64,000 bases of DNA from Aliiglaciecola lipolytica E3 (lineage in GTDB: Bacteria; Pseudomonadota; Gammaproteobacteria; Enterobacterales; Alteromonadaceae), in contig NZ_BAEN01000065.1 in the NCBI RefSeq assembly GCF_000314975.1, positions 1-64,000 of the forward strand. The letters run 5' to 3'. This document shows, piece after piece, positions 46,412 through 56,013 of the stretch; the first letter of the stretch is position 1; every line of letters begins with the position of its first letter. The position numbers were made by a program, and so were the translations under genes. The notes beneath the pieces were generated by a model. That model saw nothing but the letters and a program-made list of their open reading frames with translations. It was not told the DNA's origin and made no database searches.

Positions 46412-46966
46412 TTACCAAAATAAAATCGATATGCCAATCAAGCAAAATAGGGCTGCAGCAACAAGATGCACAACTTTTACGGGGAGTTTTTGCATCACAC
46501 GGTTTCCAAAAAATACGATCGGCATATTCGCGATCAACATGCCTAGCGTTGTACCCGCAGTAACTAGCCAAAGTGATTGATATTGCGCAGCCAACAAGAC
46601 AGTAGCAATTTGGGTTTTATCACCAATTTCTGCTAGAAAAAATAATATAAAAGTCGCTAAAAAAGCGCCATATTTGTCAAATCGTCCGGAAACTTCTTCG
46701 TCTTTATCGGGTATCAATAACCATAAGCCAACGGCAATAAAGCTACCTCCTAAGATCCAATTAGTTACATCAGTCGAAAGGATATTACCAATATAAAGTC
46801 CTAACCAAGCCGATAAGCCGTGATTTATTAGTGTTGCTACTAAAATGCCAATAACTATGGCCGTTTTGTTGTGGAATTTGATGCTAAGAAGTAACGCTAA
46901 AAGCTGAGTTTTGTCACCAATTTCAGCAAGGGCAACTGTCATTGTAGAAGTAAATAGGGAATCCAT
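46412..46966 (-). CDS. TMEM165/GDT1-family (UPF0016) cation transporter, probably Mn2+ exporter
   Basis: 184 residues with six membrane helices in two repeats, each carrying the family motif E-x-G-D-K-(T/S): ALAEIGDKTQLLALLL (~13-28) and FLAEIGDKTQIATVLL (~110-125). Bacterial members export Mn2+ or Ca2+. The manganese-type yybP-ykoY riboswitch directly upstream supports Mn2+ for this copy. The riboswitch's last stem ends close to the start codon. Confidence 0.9.
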   Translation of the reverse strand: MDSLFTSTMTVALAEIGDKTQLLALLLSIKFHNKTAIVIGILVATLINHGLSAWLGLYIGNILSTDVTNWILGGSFIAVGLWLLIPDKDEEVSGRFDKYGAFLATFILFFLAEIGDKTQIATVLLAAQYQSLWLVTAGTTLGMLIANMPIVFFGNRVMQKLPVKVVHLVAAALFCLIGISILFW

Positions 46967-46974
46967 ATTAAAGG

Positions 46975-47152
46975 GTACTCAGCGGGAAAATTCCAAAGGT
47001 ACAAAACCATCCGCCCGCTAGTCGAATAGTCTTGCACCTCAGGTCTTGCCGATATCGTATTTGATACAAATCTACCACGTGCCGCTTTCGCACAATTATG
47101 TTGATAGATTTTCCCAATATTTTGGGCAGGCTACTCCCCCGAAGCGATGCCA
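46975..47152 (-). promoter_or_regulatory. yybP-ykoY (manganese) riboswitch
   Basis: On the minus strand the leader reads GCTTCGGGGGAGTAGCC near its 5' end (GGGGAGTAG is the hallmark of the motif), then a long arm, and later GCAAGACTATTCGAC. It closes with an AGCGGG/CCCGCT hairpin (46981-47017) just before the TMEM165-like start. Mn2+ binding in such RNAs turns the transporter on. Boundaries are approximate. Confidence 0.82.
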
Positions 47153-47203
47153 GAATGATATACAAAAACAGTAAAATTGCAATGTTTCACAGTTCACATA
47201 TCA

Positions 47204-48148
47204 TCAGTCTGATAGTCTGTTTACTTCAATGGTGACATGATCAGGCGTCATAACCTCTTTAAGTAACTGCTTAAAGTCATCCGCGGTTCGCGCTGACGTC
47301 GTTACAATAGATAAAATTAGACAGGAATGTTGACCAGACACTTTCCAACAATGCGCGTCGGTGATAGTGCAGGTACCTTGGCGTTCGATTAACACCTTTA
47401 TTTTGTCTAGATCCAATTGATAAATGGTTTTATCTAATAAAATAGAACTGCTTTGACCAATTAAATGATAAGCCCATTTGGCAATAACCACAGAACCAAT
47501 AATTCCCATCAAAGCATCCGCCCATATCCAATTGAAGTATTTACCTAACACTAATGCAACAATTGCGAGCAATGAGGTTAATGTGTCAGCAAGAACATGG
47601 AAATATGCGGCTTTAAGGTTGTGGTCGTGATGGTGCTTATGATTATGAGACCCGTGTTCATGTTTGTGATCATGCTGATGAATATCGTGGTGGTGATCAT
47701 CATGTAATAAAAATGCCGATACAATATTTACGATTAATCCGATAATCGCAACAAATATAGCCTCTTCAAATTGAATCCCTTGAGGCGAAAATAACCTAGT
47801 TATTGACTCGATCAACATCATCAAAGCAACTGTGCCTAAGGCTATCGCACTGGCAAATCCTCCTAACGTGTTCACTTTTCCTGTTCCAAAGGAGTATGCA
47901 GGATCATTTTGGTGTTTTCGGGCATACCAATATACAAATATTGAAACAGCGAAGGCAGCTGAATGTGTGAACATATGCCAACCATCAGCTAGCAGTGCCA
48001 TTGACCCAAACCAAGTGCCAGCGACTATTTCTATGACCATGGTTATCGTGGTGATTGCAAAAACAATATTTACTTTTTTTTCAGATGATTTGGTATCGAT
48101 AGAAAAGTGATGTGAATGTACCCACTCTTGAGGTATCTTTTCTGTCAT
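47204..48148 (-). CDS. dmeF: cation diffusion facilitator, Co/Ni efflux type (DmeF-like)
   Basis: 314 residues with six membrane helices. It has CDF signatures: GSMALLADGWHMFTHSAAF with the HxxxD-type metal site, HVLADTLTSLLAIVAL (second site), and a cytosolic loop between helices 4 and 5 containing a run of His/Asp (HDDHHHDIHQHDHKHEHGSH). The N-terminal HSHHF is typical of DmeF. The divergent RcnR/DmeR-type repressor and operator support Co2+/Ni2+ export, although Zn2+ cannot be excluded from sequence. Confidence 0.85.
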   Translation of the reverse strand: MTEKIPQEWVHSHHFSIDTKSSEKKVNIVFAITTITMVIEIVAGTWFGSMALLADGWHMFTHSAAFAVSIFVYWYARKHQNDPAYSFGTGKVNTLGGFASAIALGTVALMMLIESITRLFSPQGIQFEEAIFVAIIGLIVNIVSAFLLHDDHHHDIHQHDHKHEHGSHNHKHHHDHNLKAAYFHVLADTLTSLLAIVALVLGKYFNWIWADALMGIIGSVVIAKWAYHLIGQSSSILLDKTIYQLDLDKIKVLIERQGTCTITDAHCWKVSGQHSCLILSIVTTSARTADDFKQLLKEVMTPDHVTIEVNRLSD

Positions 48149-48183
48149 ATAGCCTGCTAAGGTTTATAAAATTCATTTAGATT

Positions 48184-48202
48184 TATACTGTACCCCAGTA
48201 TA
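48184..48202. promoter_or_regulatory. RcnR/DmeR-type operator
   Basis: TATACTGTACCCCAGTATA: inverted ATACT/AGTAT arms flanking a C-rich centre, the layout (TACT-G/C tract-AGTA) known for RcnR/FrmR-family repressors. It lies between dmeF and dmeR, 35 and 25 bases from their starts. Confidence 0.75.
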
Positions 48203-48227
48203 GTTATTTATTGCAATGGGAGAACAG

Positions 48228-48503
48228 ATGGCACATATCGAAAAGAATAAACAAGCACTGCTAACCAGAGTGAAAAAAATACGCGGTCAAACAAATGCGA
48301 TAGAAAAATCATTAGTCGAAAGTTCAGGATGTTTAGAGGTCCTCCAGCAGGTTTCGGCGATAAAAGGAGCAGTAAATGGTTTGATGAACGTCATTTTAGA
48401 AGACCATATTAGAGAGCATGTTGGGAAAAATGACCTAACCAATGATGAGCGTAATCATGAAGTAAATGAGTTGGTTCGAATATTGAAGTCGTACCTCAAA
48501 TAA
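48228..48503 (+). CDS. dmeR: metal-sensing CsoR/RcnR-family repressor (DmeR-like)
   Basis: 91 residues from the ATG at 48228 (MAHIEKNKQALLTRVKKIRGQTNAIEKSL), chosen over an ATG four codons earlier because GGGAGA lies between the two and the length then matches the family. All-helical. Cys35-type ligand in SSGCLEVLQQVSAIKGAVNGL and a downstream His (EDHIREHV) fit the metal site of RcnR/FrmR proteins. It is probably released from the operator at 48184 by Co2+/Ni2+. Confidence 0.88.
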   Translation: MAHIEKNKQALLTRVKKIRGQTNAIEKSLVESSGCLEVLQQVSAIKGAVNGLMNVILEDHIREHVGKNDLTNDERNHEVNELVRILKSYLK

Positions 48504-48650
48504 TCCAATGGAAAGTAAAATAAGATCTACAGTTTTATCAAAATTGCTCAGTTTGCTAGTTACATTTGCTTGTTTTTGACATTCCTTTAATTTATCTTGT
48601 GCTTAGATTTTTTTATATAAATAAAACAGCAGGTTTTTAAGGGAAGTAGT

Positions 48651-49187
48651 ATGTCGCATCAACGGGGTTTTACACTAATCGAGCTAATTATTGTCATTGT
48701 TATTTTAGGTATTCTTGCGGTGACAGCTTTACCACGCTTTGTTAATTTATCCGACGATGCTCATCTTGCGACAACAAAAGCAGAAGCTGCCGCATTTAAG
48801 TCAGCGATCGATTTGGTTCGCAGTACATATTTGATTAGAGATACCAACCCTGTGGTCGTGGCTGGAGCAACTGTAGCGATAGATACCACCTCAGAGTGGC
48901 CAACAGGTACGGGAAGTGGTTCGCAACTTTGTATTAATTTATGGGAAAGTCTGTTGCAAAACGCAGAGCCTGTAGTTGCTATGAGTAATGTAAATTCATT
49001 GGCGGCCGGTTGGAATGCCTTTGGCACAGCCGATTTATGTGCATATGGCAAAAAGTTTGGGGATCGCACCTTCGCCAATGGTGATCTTCCGCATTTCGTA
49101 TATTACATACATGACGTAAGTGCTTTTGCTATTGGTAGCCAAACATATGCTGGTTCTGCAGGGGAAGTTCAGAAGGTAAACTTCTAG
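48651..49187 (+). CDS. type IV prepilin-like protein (MshA-like)
   Basis: 178 residues with a class III signal: MSHQRG followed by FTLIELIIVIVILGILAVTA, cleaved by prepilin peptidase before Phe, with Glu at +5. The C-terminal globular part contains a cysteine pair (QLCINLWESLL...ADLCAYGKKFG) consistent with the pilin D-loop disulfide. MSHA-type major pilins look like this. It stands alone without assembly genes, so it could be an extra pilin or pseudopilin using machinery elsewhere. Confidence 0.82.
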   Translation: MSHQRGFTLIELIIVIVILGILAVTALPRFVNLSDDAHLATTKAEAAAFKSAIDLVRSTYLIRDTNPVVVAGATVAIDTTSEWPTGTGSGSQLCINLWESLLQNAEPVVAMSNVNSLAAGWNAFGTADLCAYGKKFGDRTFANGDLPHFVYYIHDVSAFAIGSQTYAGSAGEVQKVNF

Positions 49188-49468
49188 TTTGCCACATGAA
49201 ACTAAAACCACCTTTAAATAAAGTCATCGATTCGATGTAAACTAGCTTAACAATCTGACTCAAAACAATCTTGTTGAGGTGCCAGACTGGCAACATAGAA
49301 GTAGATAAAACGCCGTTCTCACATGACTTCAGGCATTGAATCAGGCTCATCCGATGCTAAATGTGGAATTCTTTGTCTATAAGCTGATTTATGTGTTGAT
49401 TAATTTGGTCGAATAATCAACTATTTAAATATCGAGTATTTGATTATTTAATTGGTTGTTCCTCCCCT

Positions 49469-51367
49469 ATGAAGTTGTGTGCGTTTAAGTTTCAAATTGT
49501 TTTGGCTATTTTCTTCTTATGCAGCTTGGTAGCTCGAGCTGAAACTCAGTACTTTTTTCAACATGCGTACTCAAATAAGCCTTTTACTCAAGTACAATCG
49601 CAAATTCAAAGCCGTATCGCAGATGCGCAAAACTCAGATGAAAAAATTGAATTGAGGATGTCGTTAGCATCCTTGTACTTACAATTTGATCGTATGGATT
49701 TATTAGTTCCTCTTTTAAGTGATTTAGCTGCACTTGAGGTTGATCAACAAGTTGATAACAATGGCCTTAAGTGGCAAATACTAAAAGGTTATAGTCAATA
49801 TTCGTTTAGCCAATATGCTGAAGCAGAAACGCATTTTAATGAAGCGAGAACCCTTGTTGATACACTTTCGGCAAGTGAGAAAATTACCCCAGGATTTACT
49901 TATCTTATTGCTATTTTGAACGTATATTCGGGGATCAACGACGCCTATTTACAGCGATATTCCCAAGCCACACAATCTATTTCCAATGCGAATCAAATCG
50001 CCAATGAACATAAATGGCCGGTGCTTGGCGGCTTATCTTTATACTACACTGGCGACGTAAATTATGAATTGAAAAACTACGAACAGGCACAGTCTTTTTA
50101 TCAGTTAGCAAAAACGACATATCCACAGAATGCGAAGAATTTCGCCGCGTTTGCGTTACTTAGTGAAGCGCAAATGATAAACATTGTTGGCGATCGTCAG
50201 CAAGCGTTTCGTCTATTGGAAGAAAGTATAGAGGTGTTTAATGAGTTAGAGGACATTTCAGCACTTTCGTATGCATATCTTTTAAAATCATACTTTTACA
50301 GCAAAGACGGCAATAAAGAACAAGCGTTAAACTGGATTCGCGAGTCTGTTATATTGCGAGAGCAGCTGGGCAATCCGGTTAGTATCGCAAATTCATACGT
50401 GCACTATAGTGCAAACTTAGCCGAGAATGATCAATCTCTCCTTGCGCTCGAGTACGCTGAAAAAGCCGCTTTACTAGTTGAGCCTACAGAAGACTTGGCC
50501 GGACAGTGGGATGCTTTTAATAATTATGCTGGTTTGTTAAATGAACATGGTGAGTATCAAAAGGCCTTTGAATACATGTCCAAATCTGAACGTGCTTTGT
50601 TAGCCAAGGCGCGTCTAGATATTACTTCCGAAACCGCTCGCTTAAATAGTGAATTTCACCTTGCCCAACAGCAAATTGTAAATCAATTTTTGGATGAAAA
50701 AAACGCGTTGCTTGAGACCCAATTACTACAACAACAGCAGTTGCAAAAGCGACAAGAATGGATTGTTTTTGGTTTGATTTTGTTTGCGCTTTTGGTGACA
50801 CTTTTTATGGTCATTATTTTTAAATTATATAGAAAAAATAAGCGCTTAGCTGTAATAGATAATTTGACCGGATTGCGCAATCGACGCAGCATTTTAGAAT
50901 CAGGAGAGCAGATTTTTACAATTAGTAAGCGATATAAACAAGATTTGTGTGTGCTAATGCTCGATGTCGATAATTTTAAGTCTGTTAACGATAATTACGG
51001 GCATGCTGAAGGTGATAAAGTACTTAAATATGTAGCTTCTATATGCAAGGACGCATTACGCTCTTCTGATTATGTCGGTCGGGTTGGAGGAGAGGAGTTT
51101 TTATTTATTTTACCAAATAGCAAAGAAGTAGATGGAACCTTGCTCGCCAAGCGCCTGTTTCAAACTATTCGAGAGAATGAAAAATTGGCCGAATTAAAGG
51201 TAGATAATGTTACCTTTAGTATAGGGTTAGCCGCTGAAATTGAACGCTGCAGCGATTTTTTAGAGTTAGCTAGCTTTGCTGACGCAGCATTATATAAAGC
51301 AAAGAATAGTGGTAAAAATCAATTGCAGATATACACCGAAGAGATGCAATTCAATAAGTCAGCTTGA
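49469..51367 (+). CDS. TPR-containing membrane diguanylate cyclase
   Basis: 632 residues: signal peptide (to ~25, VARAE), about six TPR-like helical repeats in the periplasm (~35-400), coiled coil, one membrane helix (~434-455), then a cytosolic GGDEF domain (~465-625). DNLTGLRNRRS, DVDNFKSVNDNYGHAEGD and RVGGEEFLFI at ~539 are intact, so c-di-GMP synthesis is expected. An RxxD inhibitory site is not clear. The TPR part probably senses a periplasmic protein or peptide. Confidence 0.9.
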   Translation: MKLCAFKFQIVLAIFFLCSLVARAETQYFFQHAYSNKPFTQVQSQIQSRIADAQNSDEKIELRMSLASLYLQFDRMDLLVPLLSDLAALEVDQQVDNNGLKWQILKGYSQYSFSQYAEAETHFNEARTLVDTLSASEKITPGFTYLIAILNVYSGINDAYLQRYSQATQSISNANQIANEHKWPVLGGLSLYYTGDVNYELKNYEQAQSFYQLAKTTYPQNAKNFAAFALLSEAQMINIVGDRQQAFRLLEESIEVFNELEDISALSYAYLLKSYFYSKDGNKEQALNWIRESVILREQLGNPVSIANSYVHYSANLAENDQSLLALEYAEKAALLVEPTEDLAGQWDAFNNYAGLLNEHGEYQKAFEYMSKSERALLAKARLDITSETARLNSEFHLAQQQIVNQFLDEKNALLETQLLQQQQLQKRQEWIVFGLILFALLVTLFMVIIFKLYRKNKRLAVIDNLTGLRNRRSILESGEQIFTISKRYKQDLCVLMLDVDNFKSVNDNYGHAEGDKVLKYVASICKDALRSSDYVGRVGGEEFLFILPNSKEVDGTLLAKRLFQTIRENEKLAELKVDNVTFSIGLAAEIERCSDFLELASFADAALYKAKNSGKNQLQIYTEEMQFNKSA

Positions 51368-51523
51368 ATTATTCACGCGTATTGAATAATAGATTGAGAA
51401 ATGCAACACTAATCTATCTTGTGAATACAGCTAATCGATTTTTTCGTCTGGCAGGAATACTAGTCTTAGCTATTATTACTAATCAGTTATTAAACTTTTC
51501 TTTTTTAATACGGAGTAATATTG

Positions 51524-52969
51524 ATGGGACAAAAACCGACTCTTACCACTTCAGCTGGCGCGCCTGTAGCTTCAAATCGAACTTCAAAAACCGCTGGTAG
51601 TAGAGGACCTCTACTATTAGATGATTACCAATTAATAGAAAAGCTCGCGCACCAAAATCGCGAGCGCATTCCTGAAAGGGCTGTACACGCGAAAGGGTGG
51701 GGGGCGCAAGGCACTTTTACCGTTACTCATGATATTACTCAATACACTTGTGCAAAATTATTTTCAGAAGTAGGTAAAACGACAGAAGTATTGAGCCGAT
51801 GGTCTACGGTTGCGGGAGAGTCTGGTGCTGCAGATACTGAGCGAGACGTTAGAGGCTTTAGTCTTAAGTTTTATACAGAACAAGGTAATTGGGACTTAGT
51901 TGGTAACAATACCCCAGTGTTTTTTGTACGTGATGCATTCAAATTCCCCGATTTTATACGTACTCAAAAACGTCACCCGCGTACTAATTTGCGTTCTCCA
52001 GAAGCGATGTTTGATTTTTGGGCTGCGCAACCAGAATCTGTTCATCAGGTGACTATTTTGATGTCAGACCGGGGTATTCCAATCAGCCCGATGCATATGA
52101 ATGGTTATGGCAGTCACACGTTTAGCATGTGGAATGCTAACCAAGAACGCTTTTGGGTGAAGTTTCATTTTAAAAACCACCAAGGACACAAGCATTATAC
52201 CAATGCTGAAGCGGAAGCGCTCACTGGGAAAACCCGTGAGGCATACCAAGAGCATTTATTTAGTGCGATTGAAAATGGTAATTTTCCCAAGTGGACAATG
52301 TTCATTCAGGTAATGTCTGAAGAAGATGCAGGTAAGCAAGCTTACAATCCTTTTGATATAACCAAGGTTTGGCCCCACGGTGATTTTCCACTGATAGAAG
52401 TAGGCGAGCTGGAAATGAACAAAAATCCGGATAATTATTTTCAGATGGTGGAAAATGCAGCGTATAGCCCTTCAAATGTGGTACCCGGAATTGGCTATAG
52501 TCCAGATAAAATGTTGCAAGCCAGAGTGTTCTCTTATGCGGATGCCCATCGCTACAGATTGGGTACACATTATGAAGCACTACCCGCAAATGCAGCTAAA
52601 AATACAAAGGTAAACCATTATCATAAAGATGGATCAATGCGTTTCTTTACTAATGATTTTGGAAATCCCGATGCTTATTATGAGCCTAATCAGCATAACG
52701 GTCCGGTAGCAGATGAAAGTGTTGCTGAACCTCCATTAAGAATTGATGGAGATGCCGCTCGCTACGACCAACTGGAGAGCGATGTCGACTATGTTCAGCC
52801 ACGTGCATTATTTGAAATGTTTTCCGACGAACAAAAACAACGTTTGTTTAGCAACTATGCAGATGCAATGGGGCCGTGTTCTAGTTCTGTTAAGTTGCGT
52901 TGGCTAGAGGTATTAGAAAAAGTCCATTCAGATTATGCTGCAGGTGTTAGAGCGGCGTTAGAGTCTTAA
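51524..52969 (+). CDS. katA: monofunctional haem catalase (clade 3, small subunit)
   Basis: 481 residues, starting [18 protein letters not shown] (GGAG 8 bases before the ATG; a TTG one codon earlier is also in frame). Active-site His in [16 protein letters not shown] (~55), Asn in [12 protein letters not shown], and the haem-ligand tyrosine in [15 protein letters not shown] (~340). H2O2 dismutation in the cytosol. The small size without a C-terminal flavodoxin-like domain fits clade 3. No OxyR-like site was identified by eye. Confidence 0.95.
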   Translation: MGQKPTLTTSAGAPVASNRTSKTAGSRGPLLLDDYQLIEKLAHQNRERIPERAVHAKGWGAQGTFTVTHDITQYTCAKLFSEVGKTTEVLSRWSTVAGESGAADTERDVRGFSLKFYTEQGNWDLVGNNTPVFFVRDAFKFPDFIRTQKRHPRTNLRSPEAMFDFWAAQPESVHQVTILMSDRGIPISPMHMNGYGSHTFSMWNANQERFWVKFHFKNHQGHKHYTNAEAEALTGKTREAYQEHLFSAIENGNFPKWTMFIQVMSEEDAGKQAYNPFDITKVWPHGDFPLIEVGELEMNKNPDNYFQMVENAAYSPSNVVPGIGYSPDKMLQARVFSYADAHRYRLGTHYEALPANAAKNTKVNHYHKDGSMRFFTNDFGNPDAYYEPNQHNGPVADESVAEPPLRIDGDAARYDQLESDVDYVQPRALFEMFSDEQKQRLFSNYADAMGPCSSSVKLRWLEVLEKVHSDYAAGVRAALES

Positions 52970-52990
52970 TCAATCTATAATTTAATTGAA

Positions 52991-53021
52991 AGCCGCTGTT
53001 GTCTCTTCAGCGGCTTTTTTT
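52991..53021 (+). terminator. katA terminator
   Basis: AGCCGCTG/CAGCGGCT stem with a 9-base loop, then seven T, 22 bases past the catalase stop. Confidence 0.9.
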
Positions 53022-53045
53022 ATTCTTCATTACTATTTCGTTTTT

Positions 53046-53074
53046 TTTGCATCCAAATTCAAAGGTCACGCGTT
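53046..53074 (+). promoter_or_regulatory. ECF-sigma-type promoter, copy 1
   Basis: TTTGCATCC (53046-53054), exactly 16 bases, CGTT (53071-53074). The same two boxes with the same spacing precede the ECF sigma gene at 60519 and the DUF4331 gene at 61898. The lipoprotein start lies 77 bases downstream. Confidence 0.8.
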
Positions 53075-53151
53075 AGTTTTAAAAGAAGGCATCGGTTGAG
53101 CAGTTCGAATGCTTTCACTTTCAGGTTAAACAAGTGAATGGAGAAAAGAAC

Positions 53152-55257
53152 ATGCAAACAACCAAAAAAACTAAATTAACAGACAATGCCACGAAATTGC
53201 TTAGAACGATTATAGGTGCATCGGTAATTTTAGCCTTAGCTGCCTGTAACGGTGATGATGGTGAGGCTGGCCCTCAAGGGGCAATGGGTACCGCTGGAGA
53301 AAATGGCCAAGACGGTGCTGATGGAACTCCTGCCTTCCCCAGTGCCAACTTTCTCCTTGCATTTAACGGTCCCGACAATGCGGGTGATGTAAGTCTTACC
53401 GATCAAAATGCAGCCGTTCTAAAAACCATTAATTCAGCAAACAACGAAGGTGTTGCATTAGATCCCTTAGCTAATTTAATTCATGCTGGTGATAGTTCTT
53501 TAGGCAGCATACGTACGCTTTGCCATATAACCGACCGTGCAGATGGCGCTGTATATTCCAATATGCTCGACCGTGAAATTAGCGGTGCAGCTACTGGTTT
53601 GATGAACCCTAAAGGAATTCATGTCGCACAAGGTGCGGGTTTAATTATGATTGCTGACTTTAATGGCATGCGTGTCAGCATTTTTGGTGCTGCTGCAGCT
53701 GGCGATGTAGCTCCTTTAGCGGAAACGATTACTTCTGCCAAGCCGTGGGATTTGACATATGATGAGGTCAACGACAGATTATTCTTGGCATTAACTGATG
53801 GGACAGTTGCCGTGTATGATGAATACGTCGCTGGTGGCTTCGCTGCAATGCCAGCAAGAGTCATTACGCCAAGTGATGAAATGCAAACAACAATCTCAGT
53901 AAATATACATGGGATTGTTTACGATCGTTCTAACGATAAATTGGTATTAAGTGATGTAGGCGATGCGGCTTCAGCTACCGACGGAGCAATATTTGTTATT
54001 GGCAACGCTTCAAGTGCAGATGGCAATGTTAGTGTCGAAAGATCTATCAGTGGTGCAGCAAGTATGTTGGGCAACCCAGTAGACATAGTCTTGAGTGGCA
54101 GTGATTTGCGTGTCGCTGAAAAGTCTAATGATGCTGTTTTGGTGTTTTCAAATATTTTTGCGGGTCCAAGCGGTGACATCGCACCTACTCTTGTGACAGC
54201 GGCTACTAAGCCTGAATCACTAGTTGAAATTGAAAATAACATGTCGCATCCAGATGTGTCTGATTTATGGGGAGCTAATAACGGTTTGTTGGGCGTTGCC
54301 ATTAGCAGTAACCCAGCAACAGAGGGTGCAACCACAGGCATGTTAGGTAGATTCAGTGCTGCTCTAAACGCGCAAACCACAAGTTTTGATAATGGCCAAA
54401 GTATAGAAAGTACAACGTTCGATTTAGCCGGTGACAGTTACACAACATTCGATGATCCGGATACTTCAATGGGCGGGATTATCATTGCTAATCGCGTGGC
54501 GACTTCAAGAGAAGAGGGGACTTTTTCGACTTCACAGGATCGCATTATTTCAGGTGTAAATACAGGCTTAGTCGCACCTAAAGGTTTAGATGTATCTTCT
54601 GCTAAAGGATTGATATTTGTTGCAGAAAACAATGCTACAACGCCGGGCATAATGATTTTTTCAAGTTGTGCAGCAGGAGATGTCAGCCCCTTGTTAACTT
54701 TAGTTCCTTCGAATGGTGCTCGTCCTTGGGATGTTGATTATGATGGCTTAACAGACAAAGCGTTTGTCGCATTAACAAATGGTACGATCGCCGTTTTTGA
54801 TCAAGTCAGTGCAAAATTGGCTGCTGGTTCAACAATGCTTTCAGGTGAAGATCGATTGATTACACCGGCTATGTCAGGAAATGCAATTGCTGCACCTACT
54901 AATATACATGGCATTGATTATGATCCAGCTAGTGATTCATTACTGGTCTCTGATGTAGGTAGTGCTGCAGATGCAACTGATGGGAAGCTTTACGTTATTG
55001 CAAACGCTAAAAATACATCTGGATTAGCAGATATTACTGTCAATATTAGTGGTGCGAATACAATGCTAGGTAACCCTGTAGATATAATGTATGACGGATC
55101 CAATCTATTTGTGGCAGAAAAATCAAATGGCCTCATTATGCGGTTCGATAATATCATCAATAGTGTTGGTGGTGATATTAGTGCAGATGTAAGTATCCCG
55201 CACGTTGCACCAGAATCGGTCGCTCTAATCCCGAATTATCTGTATCGCGCAGAATGA
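53152..55257 (+). CDS. lipoprotein with a collagen-like linker and duplicated propeller-like repeats
   Basis: 701 residues from the ATG at 53152 (GGAGAA upstream; a GTG six codons earlier is also in frame). Lipobox LALAAC near residue 34 predicts a lipid-anchored outer-membrane protein. It is followed by Gly-x-x repeats (GPQGAMGTAGENGQDGADGT). The rest is two copies of a ~320-residue unit: each half contains GLMNPKGIHV/GLVAPKGLDV, AKPWDLTYD/ARPWDVDYD, NIHGIVYD/NIHGIDYD, MLGNPVDI and VAEKSN, resembling NHL/SMP-30-type beta-propellers. Role unknown. The ECF-type promoter upstream ties it to the sigma/DUF4331 genes 7 kb away. Confidence 0.78.
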   Translation: MQTTKKTKLTDNATKLLRTIIGASVILALAACNGDDGEAGPQGAMGTAGENGQDGADGTPAFPSANFLLAFNGPDNAGDVSLTDQNAAVLKTINSANNEGVALDPLANLIHAGDSSLGSIRTLCHITDRADGAVYSNMLDREISGAATGLMNPKGIHVAQGAGLIMIADFNGMRVSIFGAAAAGDVAPLAETITSAKPWDLTYDEVNDRLFLALTDGTVAVYDEYVAGGFAAMPARVITPSDEMQTTISVNIHGIVYDRSNDKLVLSDVGDAASATDGAIFVIGNASSADGNVSVERSISGAASMLGNPVDIVLSGSDLRVAEKSNDAVLVFSNIFAGPSGDIAPTLVTAATKPESLVEIENNMSHPDVSDLWGANNGLLGVAISSNPATEGATTGMLGRFSAALNAQTTSFDNGQSIESTTFDLAGDSYTTFDDPDTSMGGIIIANRVATSREEGTFSTSQDRIISGVNTGLVAPKGLDVSSAKGLIFVAENNATTPGIMIFSSCAAGDVSPLLTLVPSNGARPWDVDYDGLTDKAFVALTNGTIAVFDQVSAKLAAGSTMLSGEDRLITPAMSGNAIAAPTNIHGIDYDPASDSLLVSDVGSAADATDGKLYVIANAKNTSGLADITVNISGANTMLGNPVDIMYDGSNLFVAEKSNGLIMRFDNIINSVGGDISADVSIPHVAPESVALIPNYLYRAE

Positions 55258-55279
55258 TTAGAATGAGCTTAATGGAAAA

Positions 55280-55301
55280 GGCAAGGCTCTTAAGCTTTGC
55301 C
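55280..55301 (+). terminator. hairpin after the propeller lipoprotein
   Basis: GGCAAGGCT/AGCTTTGCC, 9 pairs with one G-T wobble and a 4-base loop, followed by GCTTTCCCT. A weak terminator candidate. Confidence 0.5.
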
Positions 55302-55394
55302 GCTTTCCCTGTATAGAAATAACGTTTGAGAAAGCGGCAGTGATAATTAGGTGTCTAAGCGAAGCGAGGCCGCCTGCTTAGGACTTAATCTTAT

Positions 55395-55862
55395 CTATTT
55401 TAAAGTTGCTCTTAACATCCAAGCGGTTTTCTCATGTACGCGCATTCTGTCGGATACCAAAGCCGCGGATGATTCATCGTCAGCGTCTTGCGCTACTTTA
55501 AGCACTACTCTGCAAGTTTTAACCACTTGTTCATGACCTTGCATCAAGATTTTGACCATTTCTTCAGAAGCTGGCACACCGTCTACTTCCTTAATTGCGC
55601 TTAATTTAACGAACTCTTTGTACGTTCCGGGTGCAACTACACCTAAAGTACGGATTCGTTCGGCAATATCATCGACGGCAACGGCTAACTCGGTGTAATG
55701 TTCTTCAAACATTAAGTGCAGCTCTCTAAATTGAATGCCGGTTACATTCCAATGAAAGTTGTGCGTTTGCAGATATAAAGTGTAACTATCTGCAAGCAGC
55801 TTCTTCAAGCCGTCAGCGATTTCATTTCGATCTGTTTCATTAATACCAATGTCGATTTTCAT
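55395..55862 (-). CDS. dps: Dps-family DNA-protecting ferritin-like protein
   Basis: 155 residues. The ferroxidase centre between subunits is recognisable: [40 protein letters not shown] (two His, Asp, Glu). The protein forms 12-subunit shells that store iron and remove H2O2. The N-terminus is short with few lysines, so direct DNA binding may be weak. It lies near katA, consistent with peroxide defence, but is transcribed separately. Confidence 0.93.
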   Translation of the reverse strand: MKIDIGINETDRNEIADGLKKLLADSYTLYLQTHNFHWNVTGIQFRELHLMFEEHYTELAVAVDDIAERIRTLGVVAPGTYKEFVKLSAIKEVDGVPASEEMVKILMQGHEQVVKTCRVVLKVAQDADDESSAALVSDRMRVHEKTAWMLRATLK

Positions 55863-56013
55863 TCTATCTCCTTGTTTTAATGTAAAGCTTTTAATCAGTA
55901 TAAACGGATAAAAATTAATTTATAATCAGTTTTATAGATTGCTGATATCGAGTTGTTTAATCAACTACTATATTAACGTCTGATAGCAGAAATAGTTCAT
56001 TTTACCTGAAGCG

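Noticed and set aside
51364-51600. Frame of 78 codons between the diguanylate cyclase and catalase genes
   Set aside because: It lacks a ribosome-binding site, overlaps the catalase start by ~75 bases in another frame, and its translation past the catalase start is just the shifted catalase sequence.
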